Assembly (NCBI GenBank): GCA_965603095.1
Contig: CBFDBQ010000001.1
Coordinates: forward strand, 62,001-126,000
DNA from: DAOVVL01 sp965603095
GTDB lineage: Bacteria; Pseudomonadota; Alphaproteobacteria; Rhodospirillales; Magnetovibrionaceae
Reading direction: 5' to 3'
DNA length: 64,000 nt
The notes beneath the pieces were generated by a model. It searched no databases and was not told the DNA's origin. It saw nothing but the letters and a program-made list of their open reading frames with translations. The position numbers and the translations under genes are program-made. Of this stretch, positions 26,661-34,599 are shown in pieces; the first letter of the stretch is position 1, and each line of letters starts with the position of its first letter.

Positions 26661-27353
26661 TCAAGATTTACCGTAAACGGCAACAACCGAGCTTCTGGTT
26701 ACCTTGTTTTCATCTGATGCCAGATAAGCAATTGTTGCGGCAACTTCATCTACCTTGGGCCAGGCACTAAAATCAGCATCGGGCATGGCCGCCCGATTTG
26801 CTGGGGTGTCTAATATTGATGGCGCTATGGCGTTTACCAAAATATTTTTTAGGGCCAGCTCTTCGCCCAATGCTTGGGTCATAGCGGCCACGGCCGCTTT
26901 TGATGCGGTATAGGCAACCATGCCTGCGCCAGTGCGCGGTTCCAACGCGGGCCGTGCGGCAACATTAACTATGCGCCCACCGCCCGCGTCCATTTTTGCA
27001 ACCGCTTCACGGCAACAAAGAAACGCGCTTAGGGCATTAAGGTTCATTTGTTTTAAAAAATCATCTTTTGATGTTTCGGCCAAAGGTGCCATGGCAAAGC
27101 CGCCCGCAATGTGAACCGATGCCCATAATGTGGGTAAGGTCGCATAATATTTAACGACCTGGATCTCGTCAGTCAGGTTCACACCGGCAATTAAATGCAC
27201 TCGTTCATGAGATGCATATTCAAAACGTTCGATCTCAGCGTCATTAAATGCTGGAATATGTACTTGGGCCCCGCTTGCCAAAAAAGCAGACGTCACAGCC
27301 GCGCCCAGCTGCCCAGTGCCGCCAGTTATTACCACATTTTTATTGGTGCCCAT
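26661..27353 (-). CDS. Short-chain dehydrogenase, dihydropteridine reductase-like
   Basis: A 230-residue Rossmann-fold SDR. The nucleotide-binding motif TGGTGQLG is at residues 10-17 and the catalytic pair is Tyr148-x3-Lys152 (YTASK). The Ser expected about 13 residues before Tyr is missing: the segment reads NVAARPALEPRTGAGMVAY. That pattern resembles quinonoid dihydropteridine reductases, which also lack this Ser, so a pterin or quinonoid substrate is possible. The gene converges on the dipeptidase. Confidence 0.8.
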   Translation of the reverse strand: MGTNKNVVITGGTGQLGAAVTSAFLASGAQVHIPAFNDAEIERFEYASHERVHLIAGVNLTDEIQVVKYYATLPTLWASVHIAGGFAMAPLAETSKDDFLKQMNLNALSAFLCCREAVAKMDAGGGRIVNVAARPALEPRTGAGMVAYTASKAAVAAMTQALGEELALKNILVNAIAPSILDTPANRAAMPDADFSAWPKVDEVAATIAYLASDENKVTRSSVVAVYGKS

Positions 27354-27507
27354 TCCAGCTATTCCTTTATTTCAAGCGGATTCGAAGATTAATTAGCAAT
27401 ACATCAACTTATGTTTCATTACTTTATATAAAGATGTAAACCATACAATATAACTTCAAGTCATATATCATATATATGTATGTGGTTAGTTTGGGGCTTT
27501 TTTATAA

Positions 27508-28545
27508 ATGAATTTTTTAAAATCCTTTATGGCTATTTTCATAGCTGTCCTTATGGGGGCAAGCATAGCCCCATCTATGGCACGAGCCGAAACCGCCGCC
27601 AGCGTTGTGGTGTATCATCGTTTTGGTGAAGCAGATTACCCTTCGACCAATATTAAAATTGAACAGTTTGAACAACACTTGGACGAACTTAAAACCGGGG
27701 GCTATTCAGTTTTACCGTTAGGTGAAATTATTAAGGCCATGCAAACGGGTGAGAGCCTGCCGGATAAAACCGTCGCCATTACAATCGACGATGCTTATCT
27801 TTCGGTTTATACCATAGCATTCCCACGGTTAAAAAAATATGGTTTTCCCTTTACGCTTTTTGTTGCAACCGATGCGGTAGATCGCGCCGATAGCGGAGCA
27901 TATAAAAGATACATGACATGGGAACAGATAAAGGAACTAGAGACACACCCGCTTGCGACCATTGCCAGCCAGACCGCATCGCATTTGCACATGGCCAGCT
28001 CAACCGAACTGATCAATCGCAAGGATATGGATCGTTCGCAAGCACGGTTTGAAGAAAAGATTGGCATCCGGCCTAATATAATTGCCTATCCTTATGGTGA
28101 ATTTTCAAATGATGTAATCAAGCTTGTTCGTGAAATGGGCTTTGTCGCAGGCTTTGGGCAACATTCCGGTGCATTTGGACCCAAAGATAATATTTTTGCC
28201 CTGCCCCGTTTTGCCCTGAATGAGGCCTACGGCGATATGGCGCGTTTTAAAACCGGGGCATCGGCATTACCCATTGAAGTTGATGACATGACCCCGAACG
28301 ATACAATTATCGAGGCCATGAATAACCCGCCCGCATTAGGCTTTAGCGTAATCTCTGGACCCAAAGGTGGAATTAATTGTTTTTCATCCCACGAAGGAAA
28401 GTTAAAAACCGAACGCCTAGGCGATGCCCGCATCGAAGTACGAATGGAGCAGGCTCTGCCCAAGGGGCGGACACGGCTTAACTGCACCGCACCGGCCGCC
28501 GATGGACGTTGGTATTGGTTGGGCCGACTATTTTACGTAAGATAA
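27508..28545 (+). CDS. Exported polysaccharide deacetylase-fold protein
   Basis: A 345-residue protein with a signal peptide (FMAIFIAVLMGASIAPSMARA) and a carbohydrate esterase 4 (NodB-like) domain. The catalytic Asp-Asp is in AITIDDAYLSVY (94-95), and IIAYPYGEFS near 191-200 is a typical later motif. The metal-binding motif, normally HTxxH, reads QTASH (155-159): the first His is Gln. It may therefore be inactive or use a different metal site. A C-terminal extension follows the barrel. It probably acts on an envelope polysaccharide. Confidence 0.87.
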   Translation: MNFLKSFMAIFIAVLMGASIAPSMARAETAASVVVYHRFGEADYPSTNIKIEQFEQHLDELKTGGYSVLPLGEIIKAMQTGESLPDKTVAITIDDAYLSVYTIAFPRLKKYGFPFTLFVATDAVDRADSGAYKRYMTWEQIKELETHPLATIASQTASHLHMASSTELINRKDMDRSQARFEEKIGIRPNIIAYPYGEFSNDVIKLVREMGFVAGFGQHSGAFGPKDNIFALPRFALNEAYGDMARFKTGASALPIEVDDMTPNDTIIEAMNNPPALGFSVISGPKGGINCFSSHEGKLKTERLGDARIEVRMEQALPKGRTRLNCTAPAADGRWYWLGRLFYVR

Positions 28546-28558
28546 TAATGTTAAATTT

Positions 28559-29812
28559 TTAAACTGAATTCTCTGTGGTTGTTATTTTAACAACCGAATG
28601 CAGGGTTCTGTGTACCGGGCATTTGTCCGCAATTTCTAACAAGCGTTTTCTATCATCCGGGCTTAAATCACCCGTCATGGTTATGCTTCGCTCGATGTGG
28701 TCTATTTTTACATCATTTGTTTCACAACCATCACAATCATCGCTATGAATTTTTTCATGGTGCATAGAAACGCTTACTTTATCTAGGTTTAATTTTTTAC
28801 GCGCCGCATACATACGCAACGTCATTGCGGTACACGCACCTAACCCTGCTAGAACCAGTTCATAGGGTGAACCGCCCCTGTCGTCACCACCAACCTCTAT
28901 TGGTTCGTCGGCGCGAATTAAATGCCGCCCACCAAGCGATGCCCATTGCGAATATTTACCATCACCTGCTTCTTCCACCACAACCGTATTAGGGCTAGCT
29001 ACCGGAGCAGGTGTTTCTGCCCCAGCTTGACCACCATCAATATAACGATCGGCCCACGCGGTAATTACGCCAGCAACGTAAATGGCATCTTCCTTGCGGT
29101 GCAATAAATGGTCTGCCCCGTCTAGGCTGACAAAGCTTTTCGGGTGTTTTGCCGCAGCAAATATTGTAGCCGCATTATCGATACTAACGGTTTCATCCAT
29201 TGGCGCATGAAACACCAGCAATGCTTTACCCATTGTTGCTATATCGTTGCTAAGGTTTTGTTCGCTAATATCATCAAGAAATTGTTTTTGTATTTTAAAA
29301 GTTCTGCCGGCGAGGCTAACTTCGGCTTTGCCATTTTTTTCGATCTCATCTATTGAACAATGAAAATTTTCCACCACATGGGCCGGGTCGGCGGGTGCAT
29401 TAATGGTAACAACTGCATCGACCTCGGCAATGTTTTTTGCCGCAGCCAAAACTGCCGCACCGCCAAGGCTGTGGCCAATAATTATTTTAGGAGCTTCAAA
29501 ATCTTCGCGCATAAAACCAGCGGCGGCAATAAGGTCTTCAACGTTTGAGCTAAAATTAGTATTTGCAAATTCTCCTTCGCTGGCCCCAAGCCCAGTAAAA
29601 TCAAATCGCAATACCGCAATGCCGTGCCCGGTCAACGCGCTGGCAATACGCGATGCGGCAAATATATCTTTTGAACAAGTAAAACAGTGTGCAAATAATG
29701 CATAAGCTTTTGGCTTGTCCTGTGGAAGATCAAGCCGTGCCGCCAGTTGAACTCCATGCCCGCCAGTAAATGTTATCTTGTTGCTAGTTGGTTTATTTGC
29801 TTTAGGGGGCAT
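28559..29812 (-). CDS. Fused alpha/beta hydrolase and OsmC-family protein
   Basis: A 417-residue two-domain protein. Residues 1 to about 255 are an alpha/beta hydrolase with nucleophile motif IIGHSLGGAAVLAAA and the late His in GADHLLHRKED. Residues from about 270 form an OsmC/Ohr-like domain with its two redox cysteines in LGACTAMTLRMYA and ADKCPVHRTLHS, suggesting organic peroxide reduction. The fusion is known in many proteobacteria; the substrate linking the two activities is unknown. It converges on the deacetylase gene. Confidence 0.92.
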   Translation of the reverse strand: MPPKANKPTSNKITFTGGHGVQLAARLDLPQDKPKAYALFAHCFTCSKDIFAASRIASALTGHGIAVLRFDFTGLGASEGEFANTNFSSNVEDLIAAAGFMREDFEAPKIIIGHSLGGAAVLAAAKNIAEVDAVVTINAPADPAHVVENFHCSIDEIEKNGKAEVSLAGRTFKIQKQFLDDISEQNLSNDIATMGKALLVFHAPMDETVSIDNAATIFAAAKHPKSFVSLDGADHLLHRKEDAIYVAGVITAWADRYIDGGQAGAETPAPVASPNTVVVEEAGDGKYSQWASLGGRHLIRADEPIEVGGDDRGGSPYELVLAGLGACTAMTLRMYAARKKLNLDKVSVSMHHEKIHSDDCDGCETNDVKIDHIERSITMTGDLSPDDRKRLLEIADKCPVHRTLHSVVKITTTENSV

Positions 29813-29875
29813 GATAGTTTCTCCGCCAATTTTTTAAATTGTGCAGAAATAATATCACTAAAAATATAAAAAGGG

Positions 29876-30868
29876 TCAGATAAGAGGATCAATATCCATA
29901 AGACGTGCATTATCAAGGCCGCGAAGATCATTAATTTCAATAATGCTTTGCAGTTCTGAAACGTAAGTTGCGCCCCGTTCAGAATAACGATGAAGGGTTG
30001 GGGCAAGCATGTGGCCGTCTATGGGGCCGCCCTTGGCCCGCATAACAGCGCGCACTTTGCGAAATTCGCGGTAGGCGCGATGACGGTTTAAATTAAACGC
30101 ATAAGAACGAACAGATTCCATCAACGAGGGGAATGCTTCAATCCGGTGGGTTTTACCAGCAGTCCGTTTATCGGGAACTATGCCTTTTTTAGAATCAGAG
30201 AATGTCCACTGTCCAAACATAGCATTACCTTCGCGTACAAAACGAGATGTCCCCCACGCGCTTTCGGTTGCGGCCTGTGCCAATGCAAGCGACGGCGGCA
30301 CCACATCGTGACGGGCTAAAATTGCATCAACGTCACCACGGCGGGTATTAAAACGATCCGCCATTATGGCAAGCCATAATTTATTGGTAGCATCAAGTTT
30401 CAGCCCAGATTTAATCTGGGTTTTGATATGGTTTAATCGCTGACGGTCAACTGTGATTTCTTCGTTAACTTGAAGAACCAGCGGCAATACTGCCTTGAAG
30501 AAAATTTCTTTTCTGCGATCAGCCGCATTAATCAACGAAAGATTTTTCGGCATGCTGGCCAACTGCAAACGAGGGACAAAATCTGTGCCGATAATTACAG
30601 CGTCAAGATCATAGTCAAGGCCTTCGACCACAATCACATCATAAGGCCGCACATTGCTAGCAACGGAGACTTTTTGTTGGTTTAGGGTCGGCCTAATATG
30701 GAGAGCCACATCTATGGCGCCCAGAACTTTTGCTGCGGACATATTAAACGAAGCTTTAGGCACAACCGCATCACCCACAGGCGGCATAAACATGGCGGCA
30801 CCCATCAGGGTCCCTGTCATGGTTGCTGCTAGGGCAAGAGTACCTAAATTGAAATTGTTTATTTTCAT
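29876..30868 (-). CDS. Bax-like glucosaminidase-domain protein
   Basis: A 330-residue exported or membrane-anchored protein (hydrophobic N-terminus TLALAATMTGTLMGAAMFMP) with a C-terminal glucosaminidase/Bax domain. The catalytic Glu region reads LALAQAATESAWGTSRFV, followed by GNAMFGQWTF and a conserved LNRHRAYREFR helix. It is expected to cut peptidoglycan between GlcNAc and MurNAc. The N-terminal 190 residues show no domain I recognise. It is followed by the hydrolase-OsmC fusion and preceded by a 396-base non-coding stretch. Confidence 0.85.
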   Translation of the reverse strand: MKINNFNLGTLALAATMTGTLMGAAMFMPPVGDAVVPKASFNMSAAKVLGAIDVALHIRPTLNQQKVSVASNVRPYDVIVVEGLDYDLDAVIIGTDFVPRLQLASMPKNLSLINAADRRKEIFFKAVLPLVLQVNEEITVDRQRLNHIKTQIKSGLKLDATNKLWLAIMADRFNTRRGDVDAILARHDVVPPSLALAQAATESAWGTSRFVREGNAMFGQWTFSDSKKGIVPDKRTAGKTHRIEAFPSLMESVRSYAFNLNRHRAYREFRKVRAVMRAKGGPIDGHMLAPTLHRYSERGATYVSELQSIIEINDLRGLDNARLMDIDPLI

Positions 30869-31264
30869 GGCTGTCGTGTGCGTTCCGGTTAGTTAAAAAA
30901 TTAAACAGTGGCAAAAATTGGGGCAAAAATTGCCAAAACTAAATTGTCTCAGACGCCTCCGATTTGGCCCGATTGGGATTACCATCGCCTCATTAAAACA
31001 AACTACAAAACAAGTCTTTGGGCGATTCTTATGGTTAACGCTTTCTTATGGCCTATAGCATGAGCGAGTTAATATGAAATTTTAGTAAATTATGCCACCC
31101 CCAAAAATTATCTTTTTAGAACCCCTTGAAAACAGGGGTAATTATTATGCGTTTTTGATGATTTTTAGGTCTTTTCCAAATGTTGGGCAGTTAACTGACA
31201 CGATTCGCACATACGGTAATATGCGGTCAATTTATCCCTATATTTGGTATTTGTTCGGCATTTA
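30869..31264. other. Non-coding stretch between the Bax-like gene and nfu
   Basis: About 396 bases without a credible gene. A short ORF at 31092-31304 on the plus strand has no sensible sequence. There is a GC-rich hairpin ACCCCT/AGGGGT (31121-31139), and two direct copies of GGCAAAAATTG-like sequence near 30910-30934 that also form an imperfect hairpin. It probably holds the end of the nfu transcript and the promoter of the glucosaminidase gene. Confidence 0.6.
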
Positions 31265-31810
31265 CTATTCGACGGCGCGAACTTCCTGCACGTCGGGAAC
31301 ATAATGACGAAGCATATTTTCAATGCCGTTTTTCAAAGTCATGGTCGAGCTTGGGCAACCAGCGCAAGCACCTTGCATGTGCAAATAGACAATTCCGTCT
31401 TCAAAGGATTTGAAAACTATATCGCCACCGTCTTGGGCCACAGCCGGGCGAACCCTAGTTTCGATTAGCTCTTTTATTTGCTTCACAATATCGCTATCGC
31501 CGGCACCGTCATCATTGGCATCTGCAACATCGGTCATTACCGGCTCGCCTTGGGTGAAATGGTCCATAACTGCGGCCAAAACCCGGGGGCGAAGGGCATC
31601 CCACTCGGCCTCGTCGCGGGTTACGGTAATGAAATCAGAGCCTAAAAATACTCCAGCCACGCCTTCGATGGCGAACAGGCGGGTTGCCAGCGGTGATGGC
31701 TCGGCTTCAATCGCCTTGGTAAAGTTGGCGGTTCCGGCGCCCATCACATCACAGCCCGGAAGAAATTTCAGGGTATCGGGGTTAGGGGTTGCTTCGGTCT
31801 GAATAAACAT
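31265..31810 (-). CDS. NifU-type iron-sulfur carrier (Nfu)
   Basis: A 181-residue Fe-S cluster carrier. The N-terminal Nfu_N domain starts FIQTEATPNPDTLKFLPG; the C-terminal NifU-like domain has the cluster-binding CxxC in MQGACAGCPSSTMTLKNGIE. Such proteins deliver 4Fe-4S clusters to target enzymes; several Fe-S proteins (MiaB, HemW, Nth, the GlpC-like oxidoreductase) are encoded in this window. It is downstream of trpS on the same strand, as in many alphaproteobacteria. Confidence 0.93.
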   Translation of the reverse strand: MFIQTEATPNPDTLKFLPGCDVMGAGTANFTKAIEAEPSPLATRLFAIEGVAGVFLGSDFITVTRDEAEWDALRPRVLAAVMDHFTQGEPVMTDVADANDDGAGDSDIVKQIKELIETRVRPAVAQDGGDIVFKSFEDGIVYLHMQGACAGCPSSTMTLKNGIENMLRHYVPDVQEVRAVE

Positions 31811-31921
31811 AAGTAACGTCTCCGCTTTAAAAAATATCTTAAAAATTACTGTTGTCTAGAAGATGGGCTCAATGAGCTATATTTTCAACCCGGACAGCAG
31901 TGTGGTTATTCATAAAATGGC

Positions 31922-32920
31922 TTAAGCCCTTAGAAATCCAATAATATCTTGGACTTCTCTTATTGTTGGTTCGGCCATTTCTCTGGCGCGCTCCGAGCCA
32001 TCCTTCAATACGCTGTCAACATGGGTGGTATCGCTCATCAGGCGGCGCATCTCATCTTGTATGGGGCTGAGCTTGGCCACGGCTAAATCTGCTAGTTGCT
32101 GTTTAAATCCGGCAAAGCCCTCGCCTGCAAATTTTTTCAAAACATCGTCGGTGGATATTTCGTCCAAAGCCGCATATATGCCCACAAGATTTGCGGCCTC
32201 AAACCGGCCTTCTAGGCCCATTGGCGTTTCTGGCAACGGTTCGGCATCGGTTCTGGCTTTTTTAATTTTTTTAGCAATCTCGTCTGCATTGTCGGTCATA
32301 TTAATTCGCGAAAGATCAGATGGATCTGATTTTGACATTTTTTTAGTGCCATCTTTCAAGCTCATAACCCGGGTCGCTTCGCCAAATATCAACGGTTCTG
32401 GCTGGGGAAAGAAATCAGTTCCAAAATCATTATTAAATTTAGCCGCAATATCGCGGGTTAATTCAAGGTGCTGTTTTTGGTCTTCGCCCACCGGAACATG
32501 AGTGGCGCGGTAAAGCAAAATGTCAGCCGCCATTAGGTTTGGGTATGCATAAAGCCCGATCGAGGCATTTTCCTTGTGCTTGCCTGCCTTTTCCTTGAAC
32601 TGGGTCATGCGGTTAAGCCAGCCCATGCGGGCAACGCAGTTAAATATCCAGGCCAATTCGGCATGGGCCGGAACTTGGCTTTGGTTAAAGATAATATTTT
32701 TTTTTGGGTCAATTCCTGCGGCTAAAAGCCCGGCGGTTACTTCGCGGGTATTGGCACGAAGCTCGGTTGGTTCTTGCCACATGGTAATTGCATGTAAATC
32801 AACCACGCAAAAAAGGCATTCATAATCGTTTTGCAAAGCAACCCAATTTCGAATAGCGCCAAGGTAATTACCGAGATGAAGATTGCCCGTGGGCTGAACA
32901 CCGGAAAAAATACGTTTCAT
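31922..32920 (-). CDS. trpS: Tryptophanyl-tRNA synthetase
   Basis: A 332-residue class I aminoacyl-tRNA synthetase charging tRNA-Trp. The HIGH-like motif is GNLHLGNYLGAIRNW, and the KMSKS motif is intact as KKMSKSDPSD. Length is typical. It is in the conserved glnD-murJ-trpS order on one strand. Confidence 0.97.
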   Translation of the reverse strand: MKRIFSGVQPTGNLHLGNYLGAIRNWVALQNDYECLFCVVDLHAITMWQEPTELRANTREVTAGLLAAGIDPKKNIIFNQSQVPAHAELAWIFNCVARMGWLNRMTQFKEKAGKHKENASIGLYAYPNLMAADILLYRATHVPVGEDQKQHLELTRDIAAKFNNDFGTDFFPQPEPLIFGEATRVMSLKDGTKKMSKSDPSDLSRINMTDNADEIAKKIKKARTDAEPLPETPMGLEGRFEAANLVGIYAALDEISTDDVLKKFAGEGFAGFKQQLADLAVAKLSPIQDEMRRLMSDTTHVDSVLKDGSERAREMAEPTIREVQDIIGFLRA

Positions 32921-33012
32921 AGATTTAAGCTCCCTTCCGTTTGGACCGGATGAGTTAAGTAAATATTGTTTGGCGGTTATGGCCGGAAAGCCCCAAATTA
33001 GTCAAGTATTAG

Positions 33013-34587
33013 TCAATTGCTAGGGTTGGCACCAGGGCTAGGGGTTTCTTTTTTAACCAATAATTTAAGCTCGGCAATGCTTATTGCCCCCAATGCTAAT
33101 GCCAATAGGCCATAGGTGGCCATGCTCAGCCCCACCACAATTACCAATGCGCCCACGCTTTCCATGAGCGAGCCGGCGAACATATGGCCCAAAGCCCATA
33201 ACAACCCCCAAATTACCCCGGCCATACCGATGGTTGCTAACAATTGACGGGGGACGCGGGCTTTAAAGCGGGCATCAAAAGAAAAATGCCCACGGCGTAT
33301 AAGCACCCATGTCAGCAATCCGGCATTTACCCAGCTGGCACTTACCGTGGCGGCCGCTATACCCACATGCTGAAACGGCTCCATCAACAATAAATTAAGT
33401 ACAAGATTTACCACCAGACAAAGCGCACCAATTTTTATAGGCGTTGCCATATCACCACGGGAAAAGAACCCCGGCGCCAAAGCTTTTATAATAACGTAAG
33501 CCGGCAAACCCAGCGAAAACATGGCAAGCGCGCTAGCGGTTTTTTGTGTGGCATCAGATGTGAAAGCGCCGCGTTCAAACAACACCTGCAAAATAGTATC
33601 TGGCATTATAATAAGCGCGGCGGCGGCTGGTAACGTAAGTAAAAGCGCAAATTCAAGGGCTCGGTTTTGGCTGGCCAGCGCCGCTTCATCTTCGCCCGCG
33701 CTTATTTGTCGCGCCAACAATGGCAAAAGCGCAGTTCCAACCGCAACCCCTATTACGCCCACGGGCAATTGATGCAAACGATCGGCATAAAACAAATAGC
33801 TAATGGCGCCAGCTGGCAACATTGATGCAATTATCATATCGACCAATAAATTTATTTGATAAATCCCGGCACCAACCGCCACCGGGGCAATGCGTTTAAG
33901 TAATTTTTTTACATCGGCGCTAAAAGTTGGCTTGGTAAGCTGCAATCCCCAACCGGCACGTTTTACGTGCCAAACCAACCACATTAATTGAAAAACACCC
34001 GCCCAAAAAACACCCCATGAAAGCGCATGCGCGGGTGTGGCAAAATATGGCGAGGCCAGAGTAACCGCCGCTATCAAGGTAATATTTAGCAATATTGGTG
34101 CGGCGGCCGCGGCCCAAAAACGACCGACCGAATTTAAAATACCCGCCAAAAGCGAGACCAGCGATATAAACAACAGATAAGGAAATGTTACGCGAGCTAA
34201 ATCAACCGTCATGTTAAAGCGTTCTGGCTCATCTAAAAAACCCGGCGCAAACAGGCTTATCACCCACGGCATGGCAATTTCAAATGCCATCACCACCACC
34301 AGCAATACCAACAGCAATGCGCTTAGGGCTTCGGCGGCAAATGAACGCGCGGCCGGGGCGCCATCACGTTCTAGCTTGCCCGCAAATAACGGAATAAAGG
34401 CCAGGTTAAACGCACCTTCGGCAAACAGGCGGCGAAAAAGATTTGGCAATTTAAAAGCAACAAAAAATACATCGGCCATTCCACCCGCGCCAAGCATAGC
34501 CGCAATAACCACGTCACGAATAAAACCAAATACGCGCGAAATCATTGTCATGGAACCGACTGTGGTTATGGAACGAATTATTGCCAA
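33013..34587 (-). CDS. murJ: Lipid II flippase MurJ
   Basis: A 524-residue polytopic inner-membrane protein with about 14 helices that flips lipid II for peptidoglycan synthesis. Family features include FGFIRDVVIAAMLGAGGMAD, FRRLFAEGAFNLAFIPLF and the later LPAYVIIKALAPGFFSRGD. The start is TTG at 34587: it gives the family N-terminus (MAIIRSITTVGSM) and AAGG lies seven bases before it. It starts 12 bases after glnD, so the two are cotranscribed. Confidence 0.95.
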   Translation of the reverse strand: MAIIRSITTVGSMTMISRVFGFIRDVVIAAMLGAGGMADVFFVAFKLPNLFRRLFAEGAFNLAFIPLFAGKLERDGAPAARSFAAEALSALLLVLLVVVMAFEIAMPWVISLFAPGFLDEPERFNMTVDLARVTFPYLLFISLVSLLAGILNSVGRFWAAAAAPILLNITLIAAVTLASPYFATPAHALSWGVFWAGVFQLMWLVWHVKRAGWGLQLTKPTFSADVKKLLKRIAPVAVGAGIYQINLLVDMIIASMLPAGAISYLFYADRLHQLPVGVIGVAVGTALLPLLARQISAGEDEAALASQNRALEFALLLTLPAAAALIIMPDTILQVLFERGAFTSDATQKTASALAMFSLGLPAYVIIKALAPGFFSRGDMATPIKIGALCLVVNLVLNLLLMEPFQHVGIAAATVSASWVNAGLLTWVLIRRGHFSFDARFKARVPRQLLATIGMAGVIWGLLWALGHMFAGSLMESVGALVIVVGLSMATYGLLALALGAISIAELKLLVKKETPSPGANPSN

Positions 34588-34599
34588 TTTATTGCCTTG

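Noticed and set aside
31092..31304. 70-codon plus-strand ORF in the large intergenic gap
   Set aside because: No ribosome-binding site, no recognisable domain, and it runs into the antisense of nfu.
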